The position numbers and the translations under genes were made by a program. From Mercurialis annua (taxonomy: Eukaryota; Streptophyta; Magnoliopsida; Malpighiales; Euphorbiaceae), in assembly GCF_937616625.2 (NCBI RefSeq), contig NC_065570.1:11666001-11730000 (forward strand): DNA of 64,000 nt, in the 5' to 3' direction. The notes beneath the pieces are model-generated. The model was not told the DNA's origin. It saw only the letters and a program-made list of their open reading frames with translations, and did no database searches. Below are positions 32,731-45,546 of this stretch, one piece after another; position 1 is the stretch's first letter; each line of letters begins with the position of its first letter.

Positions 32731-35610
32731 AAACACGCGCCTAATAAAAGAACATATAAACAAAACTTACAAAAACAATAATATACACTACATAATATAT
32801 TTGTGGTGAACGTAATTCCAATACTACGTTCTAGAAGCTGTAAAGGAAAAGATAGATTATTAAAAAGGGGAACCGATGTGGAACATCGACACCTGCGTTT
32901 GTAACTGACGTGGTACAGAGTGTCGGAGAAGTGGATATGGTGATTACAGCAGTAGAAAATTTTAAATTTAATTGAGTTGTCGGAGATATGGAGAGAGAAG
33001 GGATGTGATAGGGTAACAGTCTGTAAATGACAAAAAATTACAGCAATACAAAAATTTGACAGCAATATAAAAATTTGAAATATACCCAATAATTATAAAG
33101 AAAGCCGTTAATAGTCGCAGAGCGTATAATCTAGAGTAAACTTACGATTTTATGAAAATTTTGGAAAGTTTTTATGATTTTTCAAGGTACAATTGTGCTC
33201 AGACATCGCATATGATAATGCATAATCACGATAGGAATGCATAAGAAAATGATTTTCAAAATGTAGATCATGCATCATATCTTTACAATGATAAAGAAAA
33301 TGCGATTTTTGAGCAACTCCTTGGTGATGAGAGGTGTCATCACTCTGAGCTACAATTGTACCAACGATTTCAAACGATTTATGAAAAGTGATTTAGAAAG
33401 AGCTGCGCAGCCAAAAGAAGTTTTAAAAATCGTTTGTTCAGTAAGTAAACTCGGATGTAAAGCCCTGCGACAAATAGTAAAAGATTCTTAACAAATAAGA
33501 ATAAAAATTATAAGAAGAAACTCCAATAACAGAATAAAGCCATGTTAATAATTATTGCAACAAAGCTAGTGGAGCTAAAGAAGAATGTGAATAAGGAATT
33601 ATCGCCAGAGAACATACGCAGATAAGCTGCAATGCACTGGAAATACTTAAGGATACAGTATTTATCCTTATAATAGAATAAAGGATGGAATGACAGAGAG
33701 TCATGCTAGACGAAAGAAGCGTAATAAATATATAAGAATGATAAATATAATGATTATTCTTATGTGGAGATAGATGAAGTAGCAATCCAAAATCATAATT
33801 GCAGAAGATAGATTAAAAGTATGAAATACGAGAAGATGGTAATATGAATGATGAACATTAAGTGATATTTAAAGGATATACAACCTTATCAATACCAGTG
33901 TTCAAAGACACAGAAATAGAAAGGGAAGAGATACGAAACGACGAAACAGACGATTTTGCAAAACGTGAAGGTTTAAAATTAGATAGATCAAGAGAGATGA
34001 TGATGCTATATGACTGATATTAGGTAGAGTTATTAATATCAGCATTAAGAGTTACAAGTTGCGTTAACAGAAAGGAGAAAGGTTAAGTGTTAAATTCCAA
34101 CATAAGGAGAAAAACACTCGTATAAGCGTACGTGTCAGTAAATGTAAGAATTGTGAATATTATAAAATGAAGTATAATGAGGAAACTCATATACCCTCAA
34201 TTTTTTTTACAAGATGATTAGAGACATGAAAAGTTTTAGAGATGAGTCAGAAGGATTATCAAAAGAGAGCAGCAATACCAGAACTATTATAAATAGAGGA
34301 AACATGTAATGAATACAGTAAGTAAAGAATAAAGTGATACTTTATTGCTATTGGACAGATAGGAGTGAATTGTATTTAAAAAGCCACTATGTGATAAGAA
34401 CGAGAAATGATACCTTGGGAAATGAGAACGAAGTTATGAAACTAGTCGAAAGTAAGAAGAAGAAGTATAAGACGAGAGAGGAAGTTGATTATATAGTAAG
34501 AAAGAATGACGGTTAAGGAAATAAATAAGTTATTAAGGACCTGCCGAATCTATTAAGGATAAAAATTAAAGATGAAGTTAGTTAAAGGTTAAAGATAAGA
34601 AAGAAATTCACTGAAGGTTAATTAATGATAAAGATTCTCGAAACAGTTAAGCGTTAAAGAAATATATGAGAAACATATGAGGTCAACGAGAATAAGGAAC
34701 TATGATATAAAGAAGAGACAGTTTTTACTGATAAGTCAATAAAAGATTCGAGGTGAACCTCAAAGGAGCAGCTAGAGAGAAGAGAAAAGGATAAGAAAAT
34801 GAGTAGTACTAAAAGGTAACTGTACAAGTTATACGACTAAAAGTAACGTGAAATGAAACGTTTAAGACAATGGTAAGGGATTCAAAATTACGACCAACAG
34901 AACGACGGGAAGCTCACGAGAGATTAAAGAAGCAAAAGAAAGAGAAACCGAAGATAGTAAAGAATGTATCAAGTTTAGCTACATTAAGAGAAAATGAATA
35001 CTTAAAATAATGCAAGTCGAGAAAGATTGGTTAATGAGAAACGAAGTGTCAGACAATGATAAAAAGGAATGAAAAATAGCAAGAACCAGTTAAGAAAGGA
35101 AAGTGAAATTTCAGATAATAGTAAAGCTCATAACTGTAGGTTATGATTACGAGAGATAACATTCATAGGAATATGAATAAAGTAAGTACGTCAGTAAGGA
35201 TAAAATTGGCACGTCGTGATCCTTCACGTATAAAGGAAACAAGTAACAACCTTTGGCTACTAAGAATGAAATGATGAAATGAGAAAACATTAGGTTATGA
35301 TTAGTTACAACCAAGTAGTAACGACGCAAGGATTATGATGTTAAGGATGCATCTACAGCGACATTATTCTGGAAAGACGACAGATGAAACAAGGATGACA
35401 ATGAGAAGATTCTCAACTATACAGCGGCAGGAAGCTATGGTGAGCAAAAATAGATAATTGATTAATGAGGTCACATCCATACGTGGAAAGCTAGAAGTTT
35501 AAGTAAAAAGGAAAAGCTGCGATCAAAATGTATTAATGGACGTCCAGGAAATTATAAGGATAAGTTAAGATCCCAAGAATATTTATGAAAATTCGAGGAC
35601 GAATTTTTAT
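32731..35610 (+). other. Pol-less, purine-biased interior of the retrotransposon
   Basis: Where pol would lie, the + strand is visibly rich in A and G with many GAAAG, AGAAG and AAGATA runs and has no long frame or RT, RNase H or integrase motif. The ends are the gag relic and the polypurine tract. Short ORFs are not credible. Confidence 0.8.
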
Positions 35611-35623
35611 AAGGGGGGAAGAA
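35611..35623 (+). other. Polypurine tract
   Basis: AAGGGGGGAAGAA directly precedes the TG of the 3' LTR. It is preceded by ATTCGAGGACGAATTTTTAT, a context typical of plant Ty3/gypsy elements. Confidence 0.9.
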
Positions 35624-38042
35624 TGTAATACCCCAAAATATTTAATTATCTAATTGGACCACGTGTCCAGTTTTGATTCGCCAGAGTGGCGATATCAGAA
35701 GAATTTCTGAAAAGATAAAGTAAATAAATTTCAAGTAGGTCGGTTTCAGGAAATTAGTTATGAGAAATTAAGGTTATATTTCAATTCTAAAGTTAGAATT
35801 GGAATCAGAAAGGAAAAATGTTAAGAAAAGCCCAAAATAAGATATAGGGACCAAAGTGGTAATTTAGCCACTTTGTGTCGAAAATAGAAATATTGGATTT
35901 TGACGGGAAAGTATTGATATCGAGGTTTGTATTATTTATCGGGTATTAATAATACGTATAAGTCGTAATAAAAGAATTTGTCGATTTAGTTATGGACTAG
36001 ATCGTACAAAAGAAAAGTTTAAAGGATAAAGTATAATAATAAAAAAGAACAAGGACTCAAGTGAGATTTTAGCCAAATCATATATAATTAAGGAATTATG
36101 AATGAAGAAAGAACGAGAGAAGAAAAGAAAGCTCCAGAAGTTAAAATTGTCGATCACGATCGTTTCGCCGCCGTTTCTCCGTTCGACGTCCGATTCAAGC
36201 GATTTTCGCGTCGATCTCTTCGTAATCGAAAGCTCTATTAATCTCAAGCTTCATTTCAAGGTAAAATTTTCGAGAATTGGTGCTAAATTCGAAATTAAGG
36301 GCTGTTTTGAATAGGATATATGAATTTGATGATTTGAGCTTATTTTAGCGTTTTTATGAAAAACGGAAGTGCGGGTTTTGAAGGATTTATGGTTGTGAGA
36401 GTGTGGAGCATGACGGGGTGCGGCGAAACGGCCCGGAAACGGCGTTTCCGGGCCGAGCATAGCGAACAGCTATGTGCCCGCATAGCAAAAGCTATGCGAG
36501 CGCATAGCCATGCTATGCGCCCGCATAGCCAGACTATGCGAGCGCATAGTCACGCTATGCGCCCGCACAGCGGGTCCGGGAGACCGAAATGGATTTTTAA
36601 CCTAATTTGACCCCAATTTCGATAATATTGAACATTAAACCCTAAAACTCAACTAAAGACCTCGATAAGTCAAAAATGGAGATTTAGCTCGACGTTTTAC
36701 GCGAGTAACAGTAATGAAAAGCGTTTAGGGAATTATGTAATTCTTGAATACAAGGAATGGTATTCGATAAGTCGTGGATACGACTAAGAATTTCTGAATA
36801 CGAGAATAATACTAAGAATGAAACCAATACTTAAATTATGAAAGTATTATACGTATAAACACATGATCTGCGTCTAACTATTAAACATTAATTAATATGT
36901 ATCAGACGTACGACCGAGCAGTGAGGGCACTAGAGGTGTACTAGTACGAGCATATTACCACGTCGATCTTGTTATAGAGTGGATAGCGGTCACTGTGAGT
37001 TGCACTTTACTTTCACGTATTAAATATTAAAGTTATTTTATATGCATATATATACTGTTTACACGCATCGCAATATATATAATTGATTGAAATGTTATAT
37101 GTTTTATTAATTTCCATATACGAGAACTAGTATGTGATCCGAAGAAACTAGCTACCTATTGGGTGTCAATAGGCTGTGTGATCACCAGTATTGAATCAAT
37201 CTAGTGTATTTGCATCTGAGAAATGATTATATATGTATGATATGATATGAATTCGATACGAGAGTGAACTCGGCTACAGTGTAGTCTGGAAGTCCCTGTA
37301 TCTAGTGGGCTGGGCCCACCAGTGAGTTGGACTCACAACTTGAGATTTATGATTGGGTTGAATGATATATGATTATTCGAGAAATGTGTTGCATGCTAGG
37401 ATATTAGTTTCGTACGGATCAAATACATGTTTATATGTTTTATATTATTGTTTTCTTGAAATGCGATGCTATGTTTCTATATTAATACTGTTAGTAAATG
37501 TCAACTCACTCAGTATTTTTTCAAATACTGACCCCTCACCTTTGATGTCTTTCAGGTGCTTAGTTTGTGGACCTAGCTAGAGACCAATTTTGAGGTCCAG
37601 AAGTCAGCTGTGTATGTATAGTTTCTGACTTCTGTGAATGCTGCAGTAGTGGTCCTGTGTCGACAGAATAGTAGCCTAGACAGCAGTTCATTTTGATTGT
37701 ATATATTATCTGCTGTCTTTGTTTTATATGATTTTGATAGGCTACATGTGTTTTATATGTTGTTCACGACACCAGATGCCGGTGATATGTTTGGATACAC
37801 TAACTGATGCATATAGTACCACGAAGCTAGTTCGTACAGGGTACGGTAACTAGAGCCCGCGAGGTTAACAGAACAGTTAGTGTAAATGTTTACATATGAT
37901 ATATATTTGCTTCTGTTGTGTTATGCTATTTGTTTATATTATTTGCGAAAAATTAATAGTGATTTGAGGCTTGCTACGGGTTCCGGAGCTACCACTCCTG
38001 TTCCCTAGCGCCGGTTGCGGCTCAATATTTTGGGTCGTGACA
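35624..38042 (+). repeat. 3' LTR of the 9.3-kb retrotransposon
   Basis: It is nearly identical to the 5' LTR. Differences include the one-base deletion near 35822, changes near 36197 and 36739, and a cluster near 37640-37655. Confidence 0.93.
36429..36564. repeat. GC-rich hairpin plus CATAGC hairpin array (3' LTR)
   Basis: This is the same structure as in the 5' LTR, at an offset of 6867 bp, with no change seen in the arms. Confidence 0.9.
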
Positions 38043-38470
38043 ACATGTCTCCTCAAGGATTCGCCCAAGAACCGAATCTACAGAATATCTTTCCTATTTA
38101 TACACAAATTTCAACTTAAAAAGATAAGTTTATTCAGGGATATATTTCTGAATAAGACTTTTACTTGAATAAGGGATCTCTTTCCTATTCAATCTCAAAC
38201 CCTACTAAATAGGAATCACTTTCCTATATGAAGTCTACTAGGTATTCATTCAACTACTATATAAAGAATTTAAGGTATGCCTAAAAGCACAATTATATTC
38301 ATATGCTAAAAATGCTGTTCATGTCTAAACTAATTTATGTATCAGGGAGTTAATCGGACTGCAACCGTCTGGTTAGCTTCTACCCTTTGCAGGTTATCAA
38401 CCGGAACAGAAGGCAGACTCGATCACGAATTTAATCATGGTGTCATTGACATATAATTTTGTTCAAGAAC
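38043..38470. other. Right part of the older repeat split by the retrotransposon
   Basis: It continues the sequence at 28562-28755. It has a TATA-like TATATAAAG near 38260 and the blocks 'GCAACCGTCTGGTTAGCTTC', 'TACCCTTTGCAGG', which resemble 3' ends of Tat-like LTRs. It ends near GTCATTGACA. Confidence 0.5.
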
Positions 38471-38567
38471 TCAAAAATATTAAATAATTTTTATTTTAGA
38501 TTTAAAGAAAGAAAACAAATTATTTTTAATAAATATAACATAAAACATATTTGAATAATTACACAAA

Positions 38568-38913
38568 TTAGTAGATGTAAGATGTGATTAAATAGAATAA
38601 ATAAGATGTTTTACAAAGATTAATAAAATGTTTATATTAATTTGTTAAAGATTAAAATTTTATCAATTCTAGCCTATCTAACATCTCATTAATTTTATCT
38701 ATTTAATAGGTGTCTTTATTATAATTATTTGATACATAAATTAATAGATGCAAGATGTGATTAAATAGAATAAATAAAATATTTTATAAAAATTAATAAA
38801 ATGTTTATATTAATTTGTTAAAGATTAAAATTTTATCGATTCTAGCCTATCTAACATTTCATTTGTAAATTTTATCTATTTAATAGGTGTTTTTATTATA
38901 ATTATTTGATATT
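38568..38913. repeat. Tandem duplication with period about 173 bp
   Basis: TTAGTAGATGTAAGATGTGA at 38568 and TTAATAGATGCAAGATGTGA at 38741 begin two long similar copies. Both contain 'TTGTTAAAGATTAAAATTTT' and 'TTCTAGCCTATCTAACAT'. Confidence 0.8.
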
Positions 38914-39200
38914 TTTCTATCCAGTTGAAATAAATGTTTGGTTACAAATTGAAAAAGGCGTGTAAACAACTTTTTAAGCGGATGTGTAATATAGTTAAAA
39001 TATATTTTGATTTTTAAATTTGTATTTTCATCCATCCAACCGCTCTATCTTTTAGTTTAACCAATTTACCCCTTATTTTTGATGATGCATTGAGTTAAAT
39101 GGCGGCTCAATCAACATTTTTTACCACATCAGTCTATATGCGTCTCACTTTCGCTTCCAAAAATTAAACAACTAAAATTTAAAATTTAAAATTTAAAATG
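38885..39200. repeat. Dispersed repeat similar to 7340-7640
   Basis: Shared blocks are CTATCCAGTTGAAATAAATG, 'TGTTTGGTTACAAATTG', 'CATCCATCCAACC' and 'AATCAACATTTTTTACCAC'. Non-coding. Confidence 0.6.
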
Positions 39201-41095
39201 TTATATAGATTAAATTTTTAAGATGAGAGATGAGAAAGATAAATAAACATAAATTCAGGAGCCAAAAATTATATTAAACCAATGAAAAACAATTAAGGTT
39301 GGCATATGCCATGTTTATGAGACCATGCAAATACTCCCTGTCCACATGCTGCTCCCACGTGCCATTCACGTTTCTGCAACAGTATGACTGCGTGCTTTTT
39401 CTTAACTATGTCGTATTAACTGTCTTATATAAGCTAATAATTGGTTAATAAAAATAAAAATAAAAGCTAATAAGCTTTATTATTTCTAAAAAAAAGAGGT
39501 TTTTATACAAATATCAAAAAAATAAAAATATTTATAAAAATATAACATGCATTTTTTTGACAGATATACAAAAGATATTGATAAAAGTACAATATTTTTT
39601 TATAAATAATTACAAAAAAAAATTTTATATAAATATTACAAAAATACAGTTTTATATAAAATTTAAATTTCCCAGTTTTTATATTTATTTAGTACATAAT
39701 ACGAATGATATATATAAAATATTTTATTATTTAATTGTTGAGATTTAATAAAAAAGTTTTATATAATTCATTAATTTTATATATAATCCGTATATAATAT
39801 GAATTATATACGTTTTTTTTAATCAGATCTGAGAATGAAAATATGAAATCTGAATAATGGAAAAATTGGACATGAAACTAAACTTAAAATCTAAAAACAA
39901 AATGAATAGATCAATATATACAACAATAAATCCTAAATATATACATACAAATAATATATCTGTACATATTAATATTAGAGCTATACATATAAATATAATT
40001 TTAAGATAATACATTCGAATGGCGGCAATGTGAAGGAGATAGCAGGGCATCGTGGGCCTGAAAGGGACAGTAGAGTGGGCTTGGGTGTGGAGGGCACAAC
40101 GGCGGTGGCGTGGACATGGAGGGGACACCGGCGGCGGCGTAGGCATGGACGGGACAAGCGGCGGCCGCTATAGAAAGATGGTTGTTATGTGATTTGAAAA
40201 ATAAAGTTTGGTAATGGGTGATGGACATTAGTGGAAGGAAAAAAAAAGAAATTAAAGTTTCATAGAACAAAGGAGAAAAAAAAAATTGTATTTTTGCTAA
40301 TAAAAGAGATAAGGTGATATGTTTGAAAATATAAAAAATATTTTTATAAAGAGAAAGATAAGATAGTATGTTTGTAAATATTTTACTTTATTGTAGTACA
40401 CAATATATATATTTTAAAAAAGATCTATGATTAAATTTCTTTTGTCCCATTTAATAAATATTATTATTATTAAAGTTATATACATTTAAAAAAATATATA
40501 ATTTTATATTCATTAATATTATTTATATTTTATTTTTATTAATTATGTATTTTGATAATTCATAACTTTTTTTATTTCAAATAATAATGTAAAATATAAT
40601 TTTTACTATTCTTTAATAAAAGATATAGTGGCAATGCCACAAACAATATTTCTCAAAAAATTTATTTCTAGCCCGAAATAAAAACTAATTGTGGAATATT
40701 CAAGATAAAGATATCTTGGGAAGTGAAAAGCAGTTGTTGAACCACTAGAATTTTTTGATGTTATTTAGAGCTCAGCACTTTATTTTGTCAGTTTTTAAAC
40801 TCAGTTTAAATTATCCATAAAAATTAAAATTAGTTTAAATTAGTATGTGATAAAACTAGTTTCAATGGTCTATTTTATCAAATACTCATAAATTATATTT
40901 ATACGTATATATATATAAAATAAATATTTCAATAAATATATAATTGTATTTATATGTAATTCAATAAATATATAAATTTTATATATATACGTATATAAAT
41001 GGTCTATATTGAACAATCTTACAAAATAAATAATTCAATATATATTTTCATACAATATATAACTTAATATTTTAAAATAATAAATATTGAAAATT
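39201..41095. other. AT-rich DNA, no gene seen
   Basis: This is very AT-rich, apart from a G-rich patch at 40020-40170 (GGCGGCGGCGTAGGCATGG-like) whose minus-strand frames are proline-rich but unrecognised. No transposon ends were identified. Confidence 0.45.
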
Positions 41096-41345
41096 CACTC
41101 CTAGAAAACATCAAATTAGCGACGGAAATTTGCGACGGAAACTATTTCCGTCGCTAATTTGATGTTTTGGCGACGGAATTTGCGACAAAGTTGTAAATCC
41201 GTCGCCAAAGGTGTAAAAGTGTTGGCGGGTGTGATCCCGCCGTTTTAGCGACGGATTTGGCGCCTCAATTGAGGCCAAATTTAGCGACGAATTTCTCATT
41301 CCGTCTCTAAATTCGGCCTCAATTGAAACGCATCGTTTCAATTAG
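41096..41345. mobile_element. Probable CACTA-type terminus with GCGACGG repeats
   Basis: CACTCCTAGAAAACATCAAA resembles the CACTACAAGAAAA end of plant CACTA elements. TTAGCGACGGAAAT-type units follow, repeated in both orientations (including a 20-bp inverted pair around TTAGCGACGG...CCGTCGCTAA at 41116-41158), as in CACTA subterminal regions. No second end was found. Confidence 0.5.
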
Positions 41346-42235
41346 AGGTGTTGCGACGGTTAGATATTAGCTAAAGTTTTTAATTTGATTATTTTTAATT
41401 TCTATAACTTTATATTAAAAAAAATTAATCAAAAAATATGATTTAAATAAATCCGTTCTTAAGATATTGATAGAAGTAATTGGTGGAAAAATAAATATAC
41501 ATAGTATGTTGCATGAAACTATTTCAAATTTAATATTTTTATTTTAAAACACTAAAATTTAAATATGTCATTTATTTTGATAAAATAAAATTTAAATATG
41601 CCATTCTCTTTACTTAAAATATAGAAATATATTTATGGAAGCCTAACTTGATTAATTATTAATTAATAATGAGTCAATCCGCCTTTGGATTTGGACTCAT
41701 ATTCTAATAACTCACACTAAAGTATTTTAGAGAAAAAAAATATATTTAAAAATAGATCAAATATTATTTAAATAGTCAAAATTTAAATTCTTTGCATTCA
41801 TGACAAAATAAGGAGATAGTTTACATTTTCTAACCAACCACTAAATAATAGAAACATGGCACACTTAAATTGAAAAAAGTGAAAAAAACGTGTGAAACAA
41901 TTGTCAAAAAGCTGTAAAAATGCGTCAGTGACGCATCTGACACGCGTGTCAGAAATGAATGTCACTCACGCGTCGACGCGTGTCAGAATTAATTAAACAT
42001 GTATTATTTAAGTATCTTTTATGTACAAAATATATTTGCAACTCAATTTCAGTTCTTGTGATTTTATTTGGTTAATTAATCAACCAATTTTACTAATTAG
42101 GCAATTATACTGAATTTTTATTATTGGATACTTCTGTTTCAGATCTCCAAGAACCCATAAGTTTGGATTAGTTGAGAATGTGGTTTTATCATGATGGGTC
42201 CTTAAAATAGGGATATTGAAATTACTTTTGTTCAT
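41346..42235. other. AT-rich DNA, no gene seen
   Basis: No coding signal was seen. A short CG-containing palindromic cluster (GACGCATCTGACACGCGTGTC) lies at about 41930-41990. Confidence 0.4.
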
Positions 42236-42239
42236 TAAA

Positions 42240-42960
42240 GATGATATATTGACAGTGTATCTACAATATATCAGTCTCTTCAAAATTTATTTGTTGAAAA
42301 TAAGTATTACGAGTTAGAAACTGTATCCAGAAGTTATACTAAATGATTTATCTATGATGTATCAACGATCTATCAATATTGTACATATAATGTATCGTTG
42401 ATGTATCTAATATGTATACATAATAACATATATATAAATACTCAACCAACTTAAGTTTTAGTTAGATATAGCTAAAAGTTTAATACAAATCAAGCAATAT
42501 GTTGTTAATAAGAGCATATGATTTTACAAATTATAATCTATGGTATATCTACAAAATTTATTTCGTTAAAATAATCAAAAAAGATAAAAATATGTTTTCA
42601 TGATGTATCTCAGCGATTTATCCATAATGTATCAGTGGTGTATATTTGTATGATGTATCAGTTATGTATATACGATGTATTGTTAACTTATCTACAATAT
42701 ATTGGTAATGTATTTACGATGTATTGGCGATTTATCTACAATGTATCAGTAGTGTATCAACAACGTATTGACGACCTATCCACAATGTATCATTAGTGTA
42801 TCTACGATGTATCCAATACGTATATATATTATAAACTAAACAAATATATATATAACTCAATTATTCAGTACGGTGTATTTGCGACTTATCTACAAATATA
42901 TCAGTGGTGTATATACGATATATCATTGATGTATCTAATTCGTTATACATAAGAAACTGA
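42240..42960. repeat. Degenerate GATGTATC / GTATCA array
   Basis: Motifs such as GATGTATCA, CAATGTATCAGT, GATTTATCTACAATG and ACGATGTATTG recur roughly every 18-25 bp across about 700 bp. Looser copies continue to about 43350 (ATCTCAAAAACAT). The period is irregular and the array is AT-rich. Confidence 0.6.
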
Positions 42961-45546
42961 ACAAATAATTATACGATGCATTCATTCAATTTATCATCAG
43001 TTAAATTTAATATTACACATATTAGTTTATATCAATAATATAGAAATAATTCAGATATATCTCAAAAATAAGTTATGTGCACTTTAAAACATTTCAGATA
43101 CATCTCAAAAACATCACGGATATGTATAAGAACCATCTTGACTACATTTTGAGAAATAAAGATAAGTCTAAACTTCTTGCAAAAAAATTGATGATACTGT
43201 CAAACTACAAAATAGAAGAGAACAAACAGTAGACATGAAAAGAGATTAATACATATCACATAAAACATACAAATATATAAAAATAAAACTTTTCAAATGT
43301 ATCTAATAAACATCTAAAATATATCTAAAAAACAGTTCATATGTGTCTCAGAACCAACTCATGTATATTTTTCAAAGTAAAAAGAAGTATTCTAAACTAC
43401 CTACATCGCAAATGGCAATTTTTTTTGTATCGACATAACTCCACAAAATCAAGCCTATGTCCTTCCGCAAACATTTTAAAAACCAATTGTAATGCCACAT
43501 GCCCCATTTTGTATATATCTAGAAAAAATAATATTCTAATAAATCAAATCTCTCTCAGGAATTCTATTATACAACTTATATACATCTTCAATTACTCTAT
43601 ATTTTGAATATACATTCACAACCTCACTCATAATAAAAAAAATTAAAGCAAACCCACGAGTAATCAACTATGAATGATTTATTATTCAATTTAGCATGAA
43701 AAAAAATAACAATCAAAATTGAAAAAAAATGAAACCTATCTTCCAAATTAATAATAAATCAAAATCCATAAAAATTGAATCAAATAAATATAGAAAATTA
43801 TCCAATCCTCATTAATCACGAGTAAGAGAACTAGTACCATCATCATTTTCAAGGAACCCATTCTCGTGATCTTCATCTTACAAAGCATAAACACATCCTG
43901 TTTTTATATTGTTGGCTTGATTTTTATCAATATGACTAGAACGAGTGACAACCATTTAAAGTGATTTATAGAAGAAATTTAAGGTTGGTAGAACAATTAA
44001 CAGAGTGAGATAATGGCTAGATTTTAGGAGAAAATGGAAGCAGTTAACGAGTCGTACTATTTGATTGAAAGAACTAAGAGAAAATTTGAAATCAACCGAA
44101 AGAAGAAGCCATTAACGTCGGGAGGAAGAGAAGGTAGTGAGAGAAATTATTGTTTAAGAAACATGCAACCTATTTAACCAATCACCTCTTTACTCTAACA
44201 TGTGTCAACCTAAGTAATTTTGACTAAAAATAATAATAATTGAAATAGTGAGTCATAAAGAGTAAAATTAAAATGGTTACAAAATGTAATAAAAACCGAG
44301 AATGGCTAATTGAGAAAAGTATCCCCATAAACTGAATAATTGCGTAATTTTCTCATTATTTTAATCAATTAAAAATAATAATTCTTTTATTTATAAAATA
44401 AATAAATTAATATCTAATATATGTTTATCGATTAAAAATAATATTCTCAATATTTAGGTTAATTAGTGATGAATGTGGGAATTTCTACAAGGGTTGAATA
44501 ATTGATTTATATCTATTGAGGTGTGAACAGAGTCGGATTTAGAATTTGGTCCTCCGGTTCATTATGGTGATCAAGTTGATAAATAGAGATAAGAGTCGGA
44601 GTAAGGATCTCTTGTCCCACGATTTATCCATCCCCCTGGCAAGGTTTTCTGATGATTTATTAATAGGTAAGCGCGCATCCGTTATTCCTTTTAAGCGATG
44701 TGGGATTTGTGATTTTAATATAGAATTTGTAATCTCATTTCATTAATTAGAAATAAAAATAGCTCATTTCGGTCTCTAAACTTGTTCATATTATACAATT
44801 TTATTTTTAATAGGATCAGTTACATATAAAATTAACATTTTTACTCCAATATTAAAGTTACTATGACCTTTAAAAATTGACAATTAGTTTATCGTTTCTA
44901 TTTTTTTTTTTACAATTGTATCACCCTTTAAAAACCCGATCACTTTGAGCTGATATGGCTATCGAAAAGACATCATAGCAGCCACATATGAAACACATCG
45001 TTTAACAAATAATTATTTGCAAATCACAACCTTTATCTCAAGTGAAATTCTATCATCAACTTTTTTTTTTCAATTTTATCAAATTATAAATATTTTTTTA
45101 TTTTAAAAGCTAAAGATCTTCTTTTAAACTAAATCATTAAATAACATTCTATATATTTTTTAACATTATCTAAATCAAAATAAAATAACTATAAAAAAAG
45201 TTTATATTTTTTAAGGTATACTCTTTAACAACCAATAACCACTTTTAAAATGAATAGTTTAATCACCGATTTTTAAACAACGATACAATTATAAAAGTAA
45301 AATAAAAAAATTGCCCAGATTCAAAAATCGTGATAAAATTGAGATAGCGTGTCAAGATGGTGATTTTATATGTACTTCACTATAAAAAAAATACTGAAAT
45401 ATAAACAAGGAACATAATTTCTTTTTAATTTTTGTCATAAATTTTATTTTGAAAATGTGAGATTCAAAAATATTTGGAAGCAATCCAGCACTAGGTAGAA
45501 AGAAAGAGAATGGTAGTCTTATTCATTAATATCGATTATGGAAGAT
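42961..45546. other. Repeat-like AT-rich DNA, no gene supported
   Basis: I find no domain in any frame. The patch 44520-44750 is less AT-rich but codes for nothing I recognise. TA-rich stretches dominate the rest. Confidence 0.4.

Larger units (their letters stand above)
28756..38042 (+). mobile_element. Full-length non-autonomous LTR retrotransposon (LARD-type), 9287 bp
   Basis: Two LTRs of 2420 and 2419 bp (28756-31175 and 35624-38042) begin TGTAATACCCC and end GGGTCGTGACA. Perfect 5-bp duplications ACATG flank the whole (28751-28755 and 38043-38047). A primer-binding site complementary to initiator-Met tRNA follows the 5' LTR by 4 bp, and a polypurine tract AAGGGGGGAAGAA precedes the 3' LTR. 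The 4.45-kb interior has only a broken gag-like frame and no protease, RT, RNase H or integrase. By hand I count a little over 20 substitutions and one 1-bp indel between the LTRs, about 1%. Mobility must have depended on enzymes from a related Ty3/gypsy element. Confidence 0.94.

Noticed and set aside
39823..40270. Proline-rich minus-strand ORFs at a G-rich patch
   Set aside because: Low-complexity composition explains them; no domain, no start context and no splice support.
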